A stretch of 39,410 nt of DNA from assembly GCA_023433445.1 (NCBI GenBank), contig JAEZCS010000255.1, positions 1 through 39,410 of the forward strand, given 5' to 3'. The translations under genes were made by a program, and so were the position numbers. This stretch comes from Pseudomonadota bacterium. Its GTDB lineage: Bacteria > Pseudomonadota > Alphaproteobacteria > Sphingomonadales > Sphingomonadaceae. The notes under the pieces are model-generated. The model had not been told where the DNA came from. It was given only the letters and a program-made list of their open reading frames with translations, and did not search any database. Of the stretch, positions 1 through 8,240 are shown in pieces. How positions within the stretch are numbered: position 1 is the stretch's first letter; each line of letters begins with the position of its first letter.

Positions 1-56
1 CGGCGCCCCTTTTCTCGCTTTCGCACCCCAGTTTTCAGGAGAGAGGCGAGAGGTTC

Positions 57-2636
57 TCACCGCACATCAAGTTGCAACGCCCCGTCGCCCTCATCCACCT
101 TCACCGTTGCGCCATCCGGCACCTCACCACGCAGGATCAGGTCCGCTAGCGGGTCCTGCAAATAGCGTTGCACCGCCCGCTTCAGCGGTCGCGCGCCATA
201 AACCGGATCATAACCGACCCGCCCAAGCCAGGCGCGCGCACCGTCGGTCAGGTCAAGCTTGACCTTACGGTCCTTCAGCAGCTTGCCGATCCGCGCCACC
301 TGGATGTCGACGATCGGGGCCATGTGCGTCGCGCCCAGCCTGTGGAACAGGATCACCTCATCCAGACGATTGAGGAATTCCGGCCGGAAATGAGCGCGGA
401 CGATGTCCATCACCTGATCCTCGGCCTTCTCCACCGGCTCGTCATCACCCAGAGAAGCGATGAACTGGCTGCCGAGGTTCGAAGTCAGCACGATGATCGT
501 GTTGGTGAAATCGACCGTGCGGCCCTGCCCATCGGTCAGGCGGCCATCGTCCAGCACCTGCAGCAGCACGTTGAAAACGTCGCTATGCGCTTTCTCCACC
601 TCATCGAACAGCACGACTTGATAGGGCCGCCGCCGTACGGCTTCGGTCAGCACGCCGCCTTCTTCATAGCCGACATAGCCCGGAGGCGCGCCGATCAGCC
701 GCGCGACCGAATGCTTCTCCATGAATTCGCTCATGTCTATGCGCACCATCGCGCTATCGTCATCGAACAGGAAGCCGGCGAGCGCCTTGGTAAGCTCGGT
801 CTTGCCGACGCCCGTTGGCCCGAGGAACAGGAATGACCCCAGCGGCCGGTTCGGGTCCTGCAATCCAGCGCGCGACCGTCGCACGGCAGTGGCCACGGCC
901 TTGACCGCTTCCGCCTGCCCGATAACGCGCTTGCCCAGCTCTTCCTCCATAGCGAGCAGCTTCTCCCGTTCGCCCTCCATCATCTTGTCAACGGGAATGC
1001 CGGTCCAGCGCGACACGACGGAGGCGATGTCCTCGTTCGTCACTTCCTCGCGCAGCATCGCGTCTTCGGTGGCGCCCTCCACTTCGGCGATCTTGCGTTC
1101 CAGCTCAGGGATGCGACCATAGGCGAGCTCGCCCGCCTTCGTAAGGTCGCCAGCTCGCTGTGCCTGCTCCAGCTCGACGCGCGCGGCTTCCAGCTGCTCC
1201 TTCAGCTTGCTTTCGCCCGCAATCTTGTCCTTCTCTGCCTGCCAACGCTGTGTCAGCGCAGCCGATTGTTCCTCAAGATTGGCAAGGTCTTCTTCCAACG
1301 CCTCGAGGCGATCCTTCGACGCCTTGTCGGTTTCCTTACGCAGGGCCTCGCGCTCGATCTTCAGCTGAATGATGCGCCGGTCGAGGGTTTCGATCTCCTC
1401 GGGCTTCGACTCAACCTCCATGCGTAGACGCGAGGCAGCCTCGTCCATCAGGTCGATCGCCTTGTCCGGCAGGAACCGGTCGGTGATGTAGCGGTTGCTG
1501 AGCGTCGCTGCCGACACAATCGCGCCATCAGTGATCCGCACGCCATGGTGCAGCTCATATTTTTCCTTCAAGCCCCGCAAAATGGAGATGGTGTCCTCCA
1601 CCGTTGGTTCGCCCACGAATACAGGCTGGAACCGCCGCTGGAGCGCGGGGTCCTTCTCCACATATTTCCGATATTCATCGAGCGTGGTCGCGCCGATGCA
1701 GTGCAGCTCGCCTCGCGCCAAAGCAGGCTTCAAGAGGTTGCCAGCGTCCATCGCGCCCTCCGACTTGCCCGCACCGATGAGCGTGTGCATCTCGTCGATG
1801 AACAGCACGATCTGCCCCTCGCCAGCCTTCACCTCATCGAGAACGCCCTTCAGCCGCTCCTCGAACTCGCCACGATATTTGGCGCCCGCGATCAGGCTGC
1901 CCATGTCGAGCGCCATCAGCGTGCGGTCTTTCAACGTGTCGGGCACATCGCCATTGGCGATACGCAGCGCGAGCCCCTCGGCGATAGCGGTCTTACCCAC
2001 CCCGGGGTCACCGATCAGCACAGGATTATTCTTGGTCCGCCGCGCCAGGATCTGGATTGTACGCCGAATTTCCTCGTCGCGGCCAATCACGGGATCGAGC
2101 TTGCCCTCCCGCGCAGCCTCTGTCAGGTCGCGCGCGAATTTCTTGAGCGCATCGTAGCGATCTTCCGCGCCTGCCGTATCGGCGGCGCGCCCTCCGCGTA
2201 GATTGTTGATCGCGGCGTTCAGCGCCTCCGCCTTCACACCCGCCGCAGCCAAAGCCTTGCCAGCGGCGCTGGTGGACGCAAGTGTGAGCGCCAGCAGCAA
2301 CCGTTCGACCGTTACGAAACTGTCACCCGCCTTCGCCGCCACCTGCTCGGCGCTATCCAGCACCCGCACTGCATCATTGTCGAGCCCCGGCGTCTGCTGC
2401 GCGCCACTGCCCGATACGGCGGGTACCTTGGCCAAAGCCGCATCCGTTTCGCGCAATGCTACGGCAGCATCACCGCCCGCCGCCTTTATAAGGCCGGATG
2501 CCATGCCCTGATTATCTTCCAGCAACGCCTTCAGCAGATGCTCTGGACTGATCCGCTGATGGCTCATCCGGATCGCGACGGTCTGCGCCGACTGGAGGAA
2601 ACCCTTGGCGCGGTCGGTAAATTTTTCGAGATTCAT
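57..2636 (-). CDS. clpB: ATP-dependent chaperone ClpB (Hsp100 disaggregase)
   Basis: Cytosolic hexameric AAA+ disaggregase that works with DnaK/DnaJ/GrpE to resolubilise aggregated proteins after heat stress. The 859-residue product has the normal ClpB length and layout: an N-terminal Clp repeat domain, a first AAA+ module with Walker A GDPGVGKT and Walker B LFIDE, a long Glu/Lys/Arg-rich coiled-coil middle domain (which separates ClpB from ClpA/ClpC), then a second AAA+ module with Walker A GPTGVGKT and Walker B LFDE. I placed the start at 2636 (MNLEKFTDRAKG) rather than at an ATG 54 bases upstream, because the family begins here and a GAAGGG ribosome-binding site lies just before it. The gene is divergent from the M16 peptidase gene. 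The 56 bases beyond its stop hold no gene I can see. Confidence 0.97.
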   Translation of the reverse strand: MNLEKFTDRAKGFLQSAQTVAIRMSHQRISPEHLLKALLEDNQGMASGLIKAAGGDAAVALRETDAALAKVPAVSGSGAQQTPGLDNDAVRVLDSAEQVAAKAGDSFVTVERLLLALTLASTSAAGKALAAAGVKAEALNAAINNLRGGRAADTAGAEDRYDALKKFARDLTEAAREGKLDPVIGRDEEIRRTIQILARRTKNNPVLIGDPGVGKTAIAEGLALRIANGDVPDTLKDRTLMALDMGSLIAGAKYRGEFEERLKGVLDEVKAGEGQIVLFIDEMHTLIGAGKSEGAMDAGNLLKPALARGELHCIGATTLDEYRKYVEKDPALQRRFQPVFVGEPTVEDTISILRGLKEKYELHHGVRITDGAIVSAATLSNRYITDRFLPDKAIDLMDEAASRLRMEVESKPEEIETLDRRIIQLKIEREALRKETDKASKDRLEALEEDLANLEEQSAALTQRWQAEKDKIAGESKLKEQLEAARVELEQAQRAGDLTKAGELAYGRIPELERKIAEVEGATEDAMLREEVTNEDIASVVSRWTGIPVDKMMEGEREKLLAMEEELGKRVIGQAEAVKAVATAVRRSRAGLQDPNRPLGSFLFLGPTGVGKTELTKALAGFLFDDDSAMVRIDMSEFMEKHSVARLIGAPPGYVGYEEGGVLTEAVRRRPYQVVLFDEVEKAHSDVFNVLLQVLDDGRLTDGQGRTVDFTNTIIVLTSNLGSQFIASLGDDEPVEKAEDQVMDIVRAHFRPEFLNRLDEVILFHRLGATHMAPIVDIQVARIGKLLKDRKVKLDLTDGARAWLGRVGYDPVYGARPLKRAVQRYLQDPLADLILRGEVPDGATVKVDEGDGALQLDVR

Positions 2637-2663
2637 AAGAAGCCCTTCGTGAAACTTGCCACG

Positions 2664-2691
2664 ATGTAATGTTGCATAAAAGCCACACAAG
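2664..2691 (-). promoter_or_regulatory. Possible heat-shock (RpoH-like) promoter of clpB
   Basis: On the minus strand CTTGTG (2691-2686) is followed after 15 bases by ATTACAT (2670-2664), about 28 bases before the clpB start. CTTG at -35 is the hallmark of RpoH promoters, and clpB is a classical RpoH target. The -10 match is weak, so this is a suggestion only. Confidence 0.25.
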
Positions 2692-2867
2692 AGGCGCTAC
2701 GCAAATATCCTTATTAGATTTTGACGCCTTCCAAATGCTCCGGTTCGAACGGCCATCATCTGTAACTGCTGGGCGATGCCTGTTGCACCGCGGACCTGCG
2801 CCGCTATGCTGCTGCAATCCTTAGCCAGTTCCTGAGGCTACGATCCCGACCTTGATGAGGGCGCTTC

Positions 2868-5750
2868 ATGAAATTTTTCCCCCATTCGCCCCGGATAGCT
2901 TTGACGCTCGGCTTATCCTCCTTGGCGATCACAAGCATCGCGGTTTTTGATGCAGCAGCCCTCGCTGCTCCTGCGAAGGCGGATGCCGCCGCGCCTGCGC
3001 CGCTTTCCAGCTTGGTCGAAGCAGTAGACATTCCCTATGAGCAATTCACGCTGAAGAATGGCCTTCGCGTGATCGTTCATACCGACCGAAAGGCGCCCGT
3101 CGTCGCCGTTTCAGTGTGGTACCATGTCGGTTCGCGCTTCGAACCTGCAGGCAAGACTGGTTTTGCTCATCTGTTCGAACATCTGATGTTTTATGGCTCC
3201 GAAAATGCCGACGGGCCTTTCTTCGGACGGCTCGAGGATATCGGTGCGACCGACTGGAACGGAACGACCTGGTTCGACCGCACCAATTATTTCGAGACGG
3301 TGCCGACCGGAGCGCTGGACCGCGCATTATTCCTCGAAGCTGATCGCATGGGCCATCTGTTGGGCGCGGTGACGCAGGCGAAACTCGATACCCAGCGCGG
3401 TGTCGTTCAGAATGAAAAGCGAATGGGAGAAAACGAGCCCTACGGCCTCGTCGAATATGCGCAACTGGCAGCCATGTTGCCGGAAGGACATCCCTATCGC
3501 CATTCGACCATTGGTTCGATGGCCGACCTGAACGCTGCCAGCCTCGCCGATGTGCAGAACTGGTTCAAGACGCATTACGGGCCCAACAACGCCGTTCTGG
3601 TGCTTGCTGGGGATATCGATGTGGCGACCGCAAAGGCAAAGGTGGAGAAATGGTTTGGAGCCATTCCCTCCGGCCCCGCGCCCAAGGATGTCGACGCTAC
3701 GGTCCCCACTCTGCCGCAAGACGTAGAAAAGCTGATGCACGACAATGTCGCTGCAACGCGGCTGTATCGCAACTGGATCGTGCCCGGTGTCAATTCCGCA
3801 GACCTGCCGCAGCTTGACCTCGCTATGGCGGTATTCGGCGGGCTCAAATCATCGCGGCTCGACAATATTCTCGTACGCGGCGAGAAAGTCGCGGTGGGCG
3901 TAAGTGCAAATATCCAGCCTTTTGAAAAGCTGAGCATTGCCGAGATCACGGTTGATGTGAAACCAGGGCGGGATGCTGTGGCTGTGGGTAAGAGGCTCGA
4001 CCAGCTGCTGGCCGACTATCTTGCCAAGGGGCCAACAGCCGATGAGGTTGAGCGTGCGGCCACTCGTCAGCTTTCCGGCACGATCGGCGGCCTGGAGAAA
4101 GTCGGCGGATTCAGCGGCAAGGCCGTGACCCTTGCGGAAGGTGCGGTCTATTCCAACGACCCTGGCAAGTATAAAAAGGACTTGGCGCTCTATGCTGCGG
4201 CCACGCCGCAGTCTGTCGGTGCGGCGGCTCGCAAATGGCTGGGGCGGCCGGTCTTTCGCCTGACCGTTGCGCCAGGCGAGCGTTCGGCAGAGGACAATGC
4301 GCTCGCGGGCAACGCGACGCATCGACCCGCATTCTTCCGTGACCCCAAGAAGCCCGCCCCCTCCGCTGGCACGCCGCCGCCGCCGACCAAGGTTGCCGAA
4401 CCGGCCATCGAGCCGGTCAAGGACCTGGAGTTTCCGAAGGTCGAGCATGCCAAGTTGAAAAACGGCATCCCCGTTGTGTTCGCACGCCGAGCAACCGTGC
4501 CAGTCGTGCGCGTCTCGGTCTCCTTCGACGCTGGTAACGCCGCGGATGACAAAGCGAAGCTAGGCACGGCCGGACTGGTCACCGCCCTGCTCGACGAAGG
4601 TACCAAGAGCCGTAATTCGATCCAGATCGCCGAAGAGCAGGAGCGGCTGGGCGCTTCGATCAGCGCGCGTAACGGCATGGATACGACCAATGTCGGGCTG
4701 TATGCGTTAAAGCCTAATCTGGACGCGTCGTTGGAATTGCTGGCAGATGTCATCCGCAATCCCGCTTTTGAACCGAAAGAGGTTGAACGTCTGCGCGGTC
4801 AGGTGCTGACACGCATCGCGGCTGAAAAGACCGGCCCAATGCCGATCGCGCAGCGGTTGCTGCCGCCGCTCCTGTACGGTCAGGCGCACCCCTATGGCAT
4901 CCCTTTCACAGGATCGGGAACGGAAAGCGGCGTCAAGTCGGTGACGCGGGCTGACTTGGTCGCCTTTCACGGAAGATGGCTCCGGCCGGACAATGCGACC
5001 ATTTTCGTCACCGGCGACACGACCTTGGCCGATGTCATGCCGTTGCTGGAAAAGCGCTTTGGCGACTGGAAAGCGCCGCAGGGGGAGAAAGGCAGCAAGC
5101 TGTTCCGCATGGACAGGATGATGCGGCCAGCGCGAATCATATTGGTGGACAAACCGCAAAGCCCTCAATCCTTGATCCTGGCCGGGCTGCTTACGGGCAA
5201 GAGGGGGACCGACAATCCCTTGACCCTATTGACCGCCAATGAGGTGCTGGGCGGCAGTTCAACATCCCGGCTGATAATGAACCTGCGCGAAACCAAGGGG
5301 TGGGCCTATTCCGCCGGGACGTCCCTGCCCGGCGTTAAAGAGACCATCCCGCTGTTCGTCTACGCGCCGGTTCAAACCGACAAGACGGGTGACTCGATTA
5401 TCGCTGCGCGCGAGGACATCACCGAATTTTTGACGAGCAAAGGTACGACCGACGCCGAGCGAAATCAGACGATCAACAGTCAGATCCTGTCCCTACCCGG
5501 CAGTTTTGAAACGTCGTCCGATCTTCTAGGCGCGATGATGCGCAACCGGTTGCTTGGGCGGCCGGATGATTTTTATGAAAAACTGCCGGGGATCTATCGC
5601 GCTATGACGCCCGTTGACTTGGACAAGGCGGCGCGCGAAGCAATCGATCCTGATCGGCTGATCTGGGTCGTCGTTGGCGATGCGAAACTCGTGCGGCCGC
5701 AGCTTGACGCTGTCGGGCTGCCGGTTGAGATGGGCACGCTTGCGGATTGA
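2868..5750 (+). CDS. M16-family zinc metallopeptidase, two-domain, exported
   Basis: Predicted periplasmic or envelope zinc peptidase of the pitrilysin (M16) family, 960 residues. A hydrophobic N-terminus with Ala-rich cleavage region suggests export. The first catalytic half carries the inverted zinc motif HLFEH (H101, E104, H105) followed by the third-ligand region NEKRMGENEPYG near residue 183. A Pro-rich linker around residue 490-510 (APSAGTPPPPTK) joins a second M16 half that has kept the fold (KLKNGIPVVFARR) but lost HxxEH, as usual for the non-catalytic half. Such fused proteins act as a clamshell that degrades peptides. Divergent from clpB; the next gene follows after 21 bases and probably shares the transcript. 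Substrate unknown. Confidence 0.93.
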   Translation: MKFFPHSPRIALTLGLSSLAITSIAVFDAAALAAPAKADAAAPAPLSSLVEAVDIPYEQFTLKNGLRVIVHTDRKAPVVAVSVWYHVGSRFEPAGKTGFAHLFEHLMFYGSENADGPFFGRLEDIGATDWNGTTWFDRTNYFETVPTGALDRALFLEADRMGHLLGAVTQAKLDTQRGVVQNEKRMGENEPYGLVEYAQLAAMLPEGHPYRHSTIGSMADLNAASLADVQNWFKTHYGPNNAVLVLAGDIDVATAKAKVEKWFGAIPSGPAPKDVDATVPTLPQDVEKLMHDNVAATRLYRNWIVPGVNSADLPQLDLAMAVFGGLKSSRLDNILVRGEKVAVGVSANIQPFEKLSIAEITVDVKPGRDAVAVGKRLDQLLADYLAKGPTADEVERAATRQLSGTIGGLEKVGGFSGKAVTLAEGAVYSNDPGKYKKDLALYAAATPQSVGAAARKWLGRPVFRLTVAPGERSAEDNALAGNATHRPAFFRDPKKPAPSAGTPPPPTKVAEPAIEPVKDLEFPKVEHAKLKNGIPVVFARRATVPVVRVSVSFDAGNAADDKAKLGTAGLVTALLDEGTKSRNSIQIAEEQERLGASISARNGMDTTNVGLYALKPNLDASLELLADVIRNPAFEPKEVERLRGQVLTRIAAEKTGPMPIAQRLLPPLLYGQAHPYGIPFTGSGTESGVKSVTRADLVAFHGRWLRPDNATIFVTGDTTLADVMPLLEKRFGDWKAPQGEKGSKLFRMDRMMRPARIILVDKPQSPQSLILAGLLTGKRGTDNPLTLLTANEVLGGSSTSRLIMNLRETKGWAYSAGTSLPGVKETIPLFVYAPVQTDKTGDSIIAAREDITEFLTSKGTTDAERNQTINSQILSLPGSFETSSDLLGAMMRNRLLGRPDDFYEKLPGIYRAMTPVDLDKAAREAIDPDRLIWVVVGDAKLVRPQLDAVGLPVEMGTLAD

Positions 5751-5771
5751 CGGGTGACAAGGAGAATGAAG

Positions 5772-6074
5772 ATGGCAGAAGTCGACGGCGCTTATGATTG
5801 CGTGGCGAAAACGCCCATGGGTGAGCAGAAGGGCGTGCTGACCGTCATCAGCTCGGGCGACAGCTTCCATGGGACTTTCGCCGGGATGATGGGATCGCTC
5901 GACGTTGCGGACGGCAAGGTCGGGGGGAACAAGCTGACCTGGAAAATGAACATGACGATGCCGATGCCGATCACGATGGATTGCGAGGCGGAAGTCAGCG
6001 GCGATACCATCAGTGGCACGATGCAGCTGGGTGCTTTTGGGGCGGCTGGATTCACCGGAACGCGGCGGGTTTGA
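5772..6074 (+). CDS. Small conserved-looking protein of unknown function
   Basis: A 100-residue product that I do not recognise by function. It is Gly/Met-rich with alternating hydrophobic residues (GVLTVISSGDSFHGTF, KLTWKMNMTMPMP), which suggests a small beta-barrel or beta-sandwich, and ends GFTGTRRV. There is no signal peptide or membrane segment. I chose ATG 5772 because AAGGAG (5759-5764) sits 7 bases before it; in-frame GTG 5754 and ATG 5766 overlap or crowd that site. It follows the M16 peptidase gene closely and is probably cotranscribed, ending at the hairpin at 6082-6107. Confidence 0.75.
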   Translation: MAEVDGAYDCVAKTPMGEQKGVLTVISSGDSFHGTFAGMMGSLDVADGKVGGNKLTWKMNMTMPMPITMDCEAEVSGDTISGTMQLGAFGAAGFTGTRRV

Positions 6075-6081
6075 AGGAGTT

Positions 6082-6107
6082 TCCGGGGGCTTTCGAAAGC
6101 TCCCGGA
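6082..6107 (+). terminator. Terminator-like hairpin after the peptidase operon
   Basis: Inverted repeat TCCGGG-g-GCTTTC / GAAAGC-t-CCCGGA, about 13 base pairs counting one G-T wobble. It starts 7 bases after the stop at 6074. No strong T-tract follows, so termination may be weak or Rho-assisted. Confidence 0.5.
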
Positions 6108-6150
6108 CATTGAATGCATCAATGAATTAGCGGTTTACGAGGACCTGGCC

Positions 6151-6179
6151 TTGACCGGCAGGGTTAGTTAGCTATCTAA
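6151..6179 (+). promoter_or_regulatory. marR promoter with overlapping MarR-type operator
   Basis: TTGACC (6151-6156) and TATCTA (6173-6178) form a -35/-10 pair with a 16-base spacer. The 16-base sequence 6164-6179 (TTAGTTAGCTATCTAA) is a near-perfect palindrome, 14 of 16 symmetric, and covers the -10. A palindrome of this size over the promoter is typical of MarR autorepression. The predicted transcript start falls at about 6185. Confidence 0.55.
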
Positions 6180-6184
6180 ACAGA

Positions 6185-6628
6185 ATGTCGAGGTTTGAAA
6201 TGGAGCGGGCGCTGGCGCACAAAATGCCTCAGGTGGCCCGGAATTGGCGCATGCTGGCGGACGACGCGCTGGCGGAGTTTCGTGTATCGAACAGCGCAGG
6301 CTGGTGCCTGGCGCATTTGGCGAGAATGGCACCGGAAGTGCGGCAGGCGGACCTCGCCGAGCAGCTGGGGATCACCCAACCATCGCTGGTTCGAACGCTG
6401 GACCAGTTGCAGGCCATGACATTGATCGAACGGGTGCCTAACCCCGAGGACAAACGATCGAACCGCATTGCGCTTACGCCCACTGGCAAGGAAATGGCGG
6501 GCAGGATCGAAGAACGGCTCGACCACCTCCGCCGCGAACTGCTCGACGGCGTGCCGGATGCCGCGATCGAGATCACCGTCAACCTCTTGGAATTGCTGGG
6601 CCGCCGCATCGCCGAACGCCGCCCATAG
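6185..6628 (+). CDS. MarR-family winged-helix transcriptional regulator
   Basis: Dimeric DNA-binding regulator, 147 residues, the usual MarR length. The central winged helix is visible as DLAEQLGITQPSLVRTLDQL (recognition helix) followed by the wing NPEDKRSNRIALTPTGKE, which carries the conserved D-x-R-S. N- and C-terminal helices (NWRMLADDAL; EITVNLLELLGRRIAERRP) form the dimer interface. The start is uncertain: ATG 6185 lies just after the palindrome with no ribosome-binding site, while ATG 6200 has GAGG (6190-6193) 6 bases upstream and would give 142 residues. The ligand and regulon are unknown. It is convergent with the efflux outer-membrane gene, so it is not clearly the regulator of that pump, which has its own TetR. 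Confidence 0.9.
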   Translation: MSRFEMERALAHKMPQVARNWRMLADDALAEFRVSNSAGWCLAHLARMAPEVRQADLAEQLGITQPSLVRTLDQLQAMTLIERVPNPEDKRSNRIALTPTGKEMAGRIEERLDHLRRELLDGVPDAAIEITVNLLELLGRRIAERRP

Positions 6629-6833
6629 GCATGAGCGCGCGCTTTGGCCTGCCCGCGGCGCTCCTTTCCCTGCCGTGATCGATATGAGCAGACGACCGTC
6701 CATATCCACCACGGTTACGCCCCGCGTCGCCGAATTGCTTGAACGAGGGGGCGGGCCTTCCTCATGACAGACATCGAGAACACTGCCCTTTCCCAGGTTC
6801 AGGGACAGCTCCCACAGGCAAGCGGCGTCCTCG
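6629..6833. other. Intergenic stretch with possible remnants of a gene downstream of marR
   Basis: No intact gene. On the plus strand a short frame starts 2 bases after the marR stop (6631-6678, 15 codons, MSARFGLPAALLSLP then stop). Another short frame ends at a TGA (6765-6767) that overlaps an ATG at 6764, which opens MTDIENTALSQ and runs into the 3' end of the efflux gene. Start codons at operon-like junctions without genes behind them suggest a deleted or decayed operon downstream of marR. I cannot name the lost genes. Confidence 0.25.
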
Positions 6834-8240
6834 TCAATTGTCGTTGCCTCCGCCGAGCGCGGTGTAGAGGGAGACACCGTTCTGAAGCTCCATGGCGCGT
6901 AATCGAATGAGTTGCTGCTCGGCCAGGAACAGGTTGCGTTCGGCGTCGAGTACCTCAAGGTAGATGGCGATACCGTTGTCATAGCGCAGCATCGCCGTCT
7001 CCGCGAGGCGGCGCTGGGCGGCCACGGCCTGTTCCTGCGCCTCGATCTGCTCACGGTAACGCTGCCGCCCTACAAGGGCGTCGGACACCTCGCGGAACGC
7101 GTTCTGGACGGTTCGCTCATATGTTGCGACCAACTCGTCCCGCCGCGCTTTTGTCGCGGCCAGTTGGCTCTCGCGCCTGCCCCAGTCGAAGATGGGATGC
7201 GCCGCCGATCCGCCGAACGACCAGTTCTGGTTGTTCCCGTCGAACAGCCCCTCAAGCTGCGGTGAGACGAACCCGAACGCGCCGGTCAGCGATATGGCCG
7301 GAAAAAAAGCTGCCCGGGCCGCACCGATATCGGCATTCGCGGCCCGCAACTGATGTTCGGCCTGCAATATGTCAGGACGGCTTTGCAGCAAGTCCGAGGG
7401 TATGCCGGGATCGAGCGCTGCAAACTGCCGCGCATCGGCGATCGGACGGGGCGGCGATTCGGGGGCGGGTGTCGGCCCGCCGATCAGGACCAACAACTGG
7501 TTGCGCTGTTGCTCGCTTGTGCGCCGCAAATCGGCAAGTTCGGTTTGCGCCTGCGTCAACAGGGCAGTCGCCTGATCGTAGTCGACCGAGGACGTGACGC
7601 CAGCGTCCATCCGCAGCTTGGCGATGGCAAGACCCTGCTGACGGCTGGCCACCGTGCGTTCGGCCAGCGCGCTTCCCTCTTCCCCGGCGCGAATGCTGTA
7701 ATAGGTGGCCGCGACGTCACCGATCAATGACAGGCGGAAGGCTCGCTGCGCTTCGACCGTCGCGAGATAGCTTCTGCGCGCGGATTCGCTGAGATTGCGC
7801 AGCCGCCCCCAAAAATCGAGCTCGAACGCGCTGGTCGCGACGCGCACCGAATATTGATTATATCTGATCGAGCCACCGCCCAGGCTGTCGCCGAAGCCCA
7901 GGGCGCCCAAGGGCGCGCGCGTTCGGGTGCCGCTTGCGTTGCTATCGATCTGCGGCAGCTGCCCTGCCTGCTGGATCCTGAACTGCGCCCTCGCCTGATC
8001 GATGCGGGCGGTGGCAGCCGCCAGATCACGATTATTTGCCAGTGCAGCAGCGATATAGGCCCTGAGCTGTGGATCACCGAAAAAGCGCTGCCAGCCAATC
8101 CCCGTAGCAACTTCTCCCCCTATCGCCGAAGGGGTCGCAAAGGTCGGCGGAACCGGAGGGACTGGACGGACATAAGTCGGGGCCATGTTGCAGCCACTGA
8201 GCAAAGCAAGGCCGATGACGGTGAGCGTGGGCTTACGCAT
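6834..8240 (-). CDS. RND efflux outer-membrane lipoprotein, NodT/OprM family
   Basis: Outer-membrane channel of a tripartite efflux pump (TolC-type trimer), 468 residues. The N-terminus is a lipoprotein signal (LTVIGLALLSGC, lipidated Cys at about residue 16), followed by the family's MAPTYVRP start. Two outer-membrane efflux repeats follow, rich in Ala/Gln/Arg coiled helices (AAATARIDQARAQF; LRAANADIGAARAAFFPAISLTG split across two helices). Start 8240 was chosen over upstream ATGs because it begins the lipoprotein signal. It overlaps the 3' end of the pump gene by 8 bases, so it is translationally coupled as the last gene of the operon. Confidence 0.95.
   Translation of the reverse strand: MRKPTLTVIGLALLSGCNMAPTYVRPVPPVPPTFATPSAIGGEVATGIGWQRFFGDPQLRAYIAAALANNRDLAAATARIDQARAQFRIQQAGQLPQIDSNASGTRTRAPLGALGFGDSLGGGSIRYNQYSVRVATSAFELDFWGRLRNLSESARRSYLATVEAQRAFRLSLIGDVAATYYSIRAGEEGSALAERTVASRQQGLAIAKLRMDAGVTSSVDYDQATALLTQAQTELADLRRTSEQQRNQLLVLIGGPTPAPESPPRPIADARQFAALDPGIPSDLLQSRPDILQAEHQLRAANADIGAARAAFFPAISLTGAFGFVSPQLEGLFDGNNQNWSFGGSAAHPIFDWGRRESQLAATKARRDELVATYERTVQNAFREVSDALVGRQRYREQIEAQEQAVAAQRRLAETAMLRYDNGIAIYLEVLDAERNLFLAEQQLIRLRAMELQNGVSLYTALGGGNDN

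Noticed and set aside
6176..7054. 292-codon minus-strand frame across marR and the efflux gene end
   Set aside because: It is antisense to marR and out of frame with the efflux gene; no motifs.
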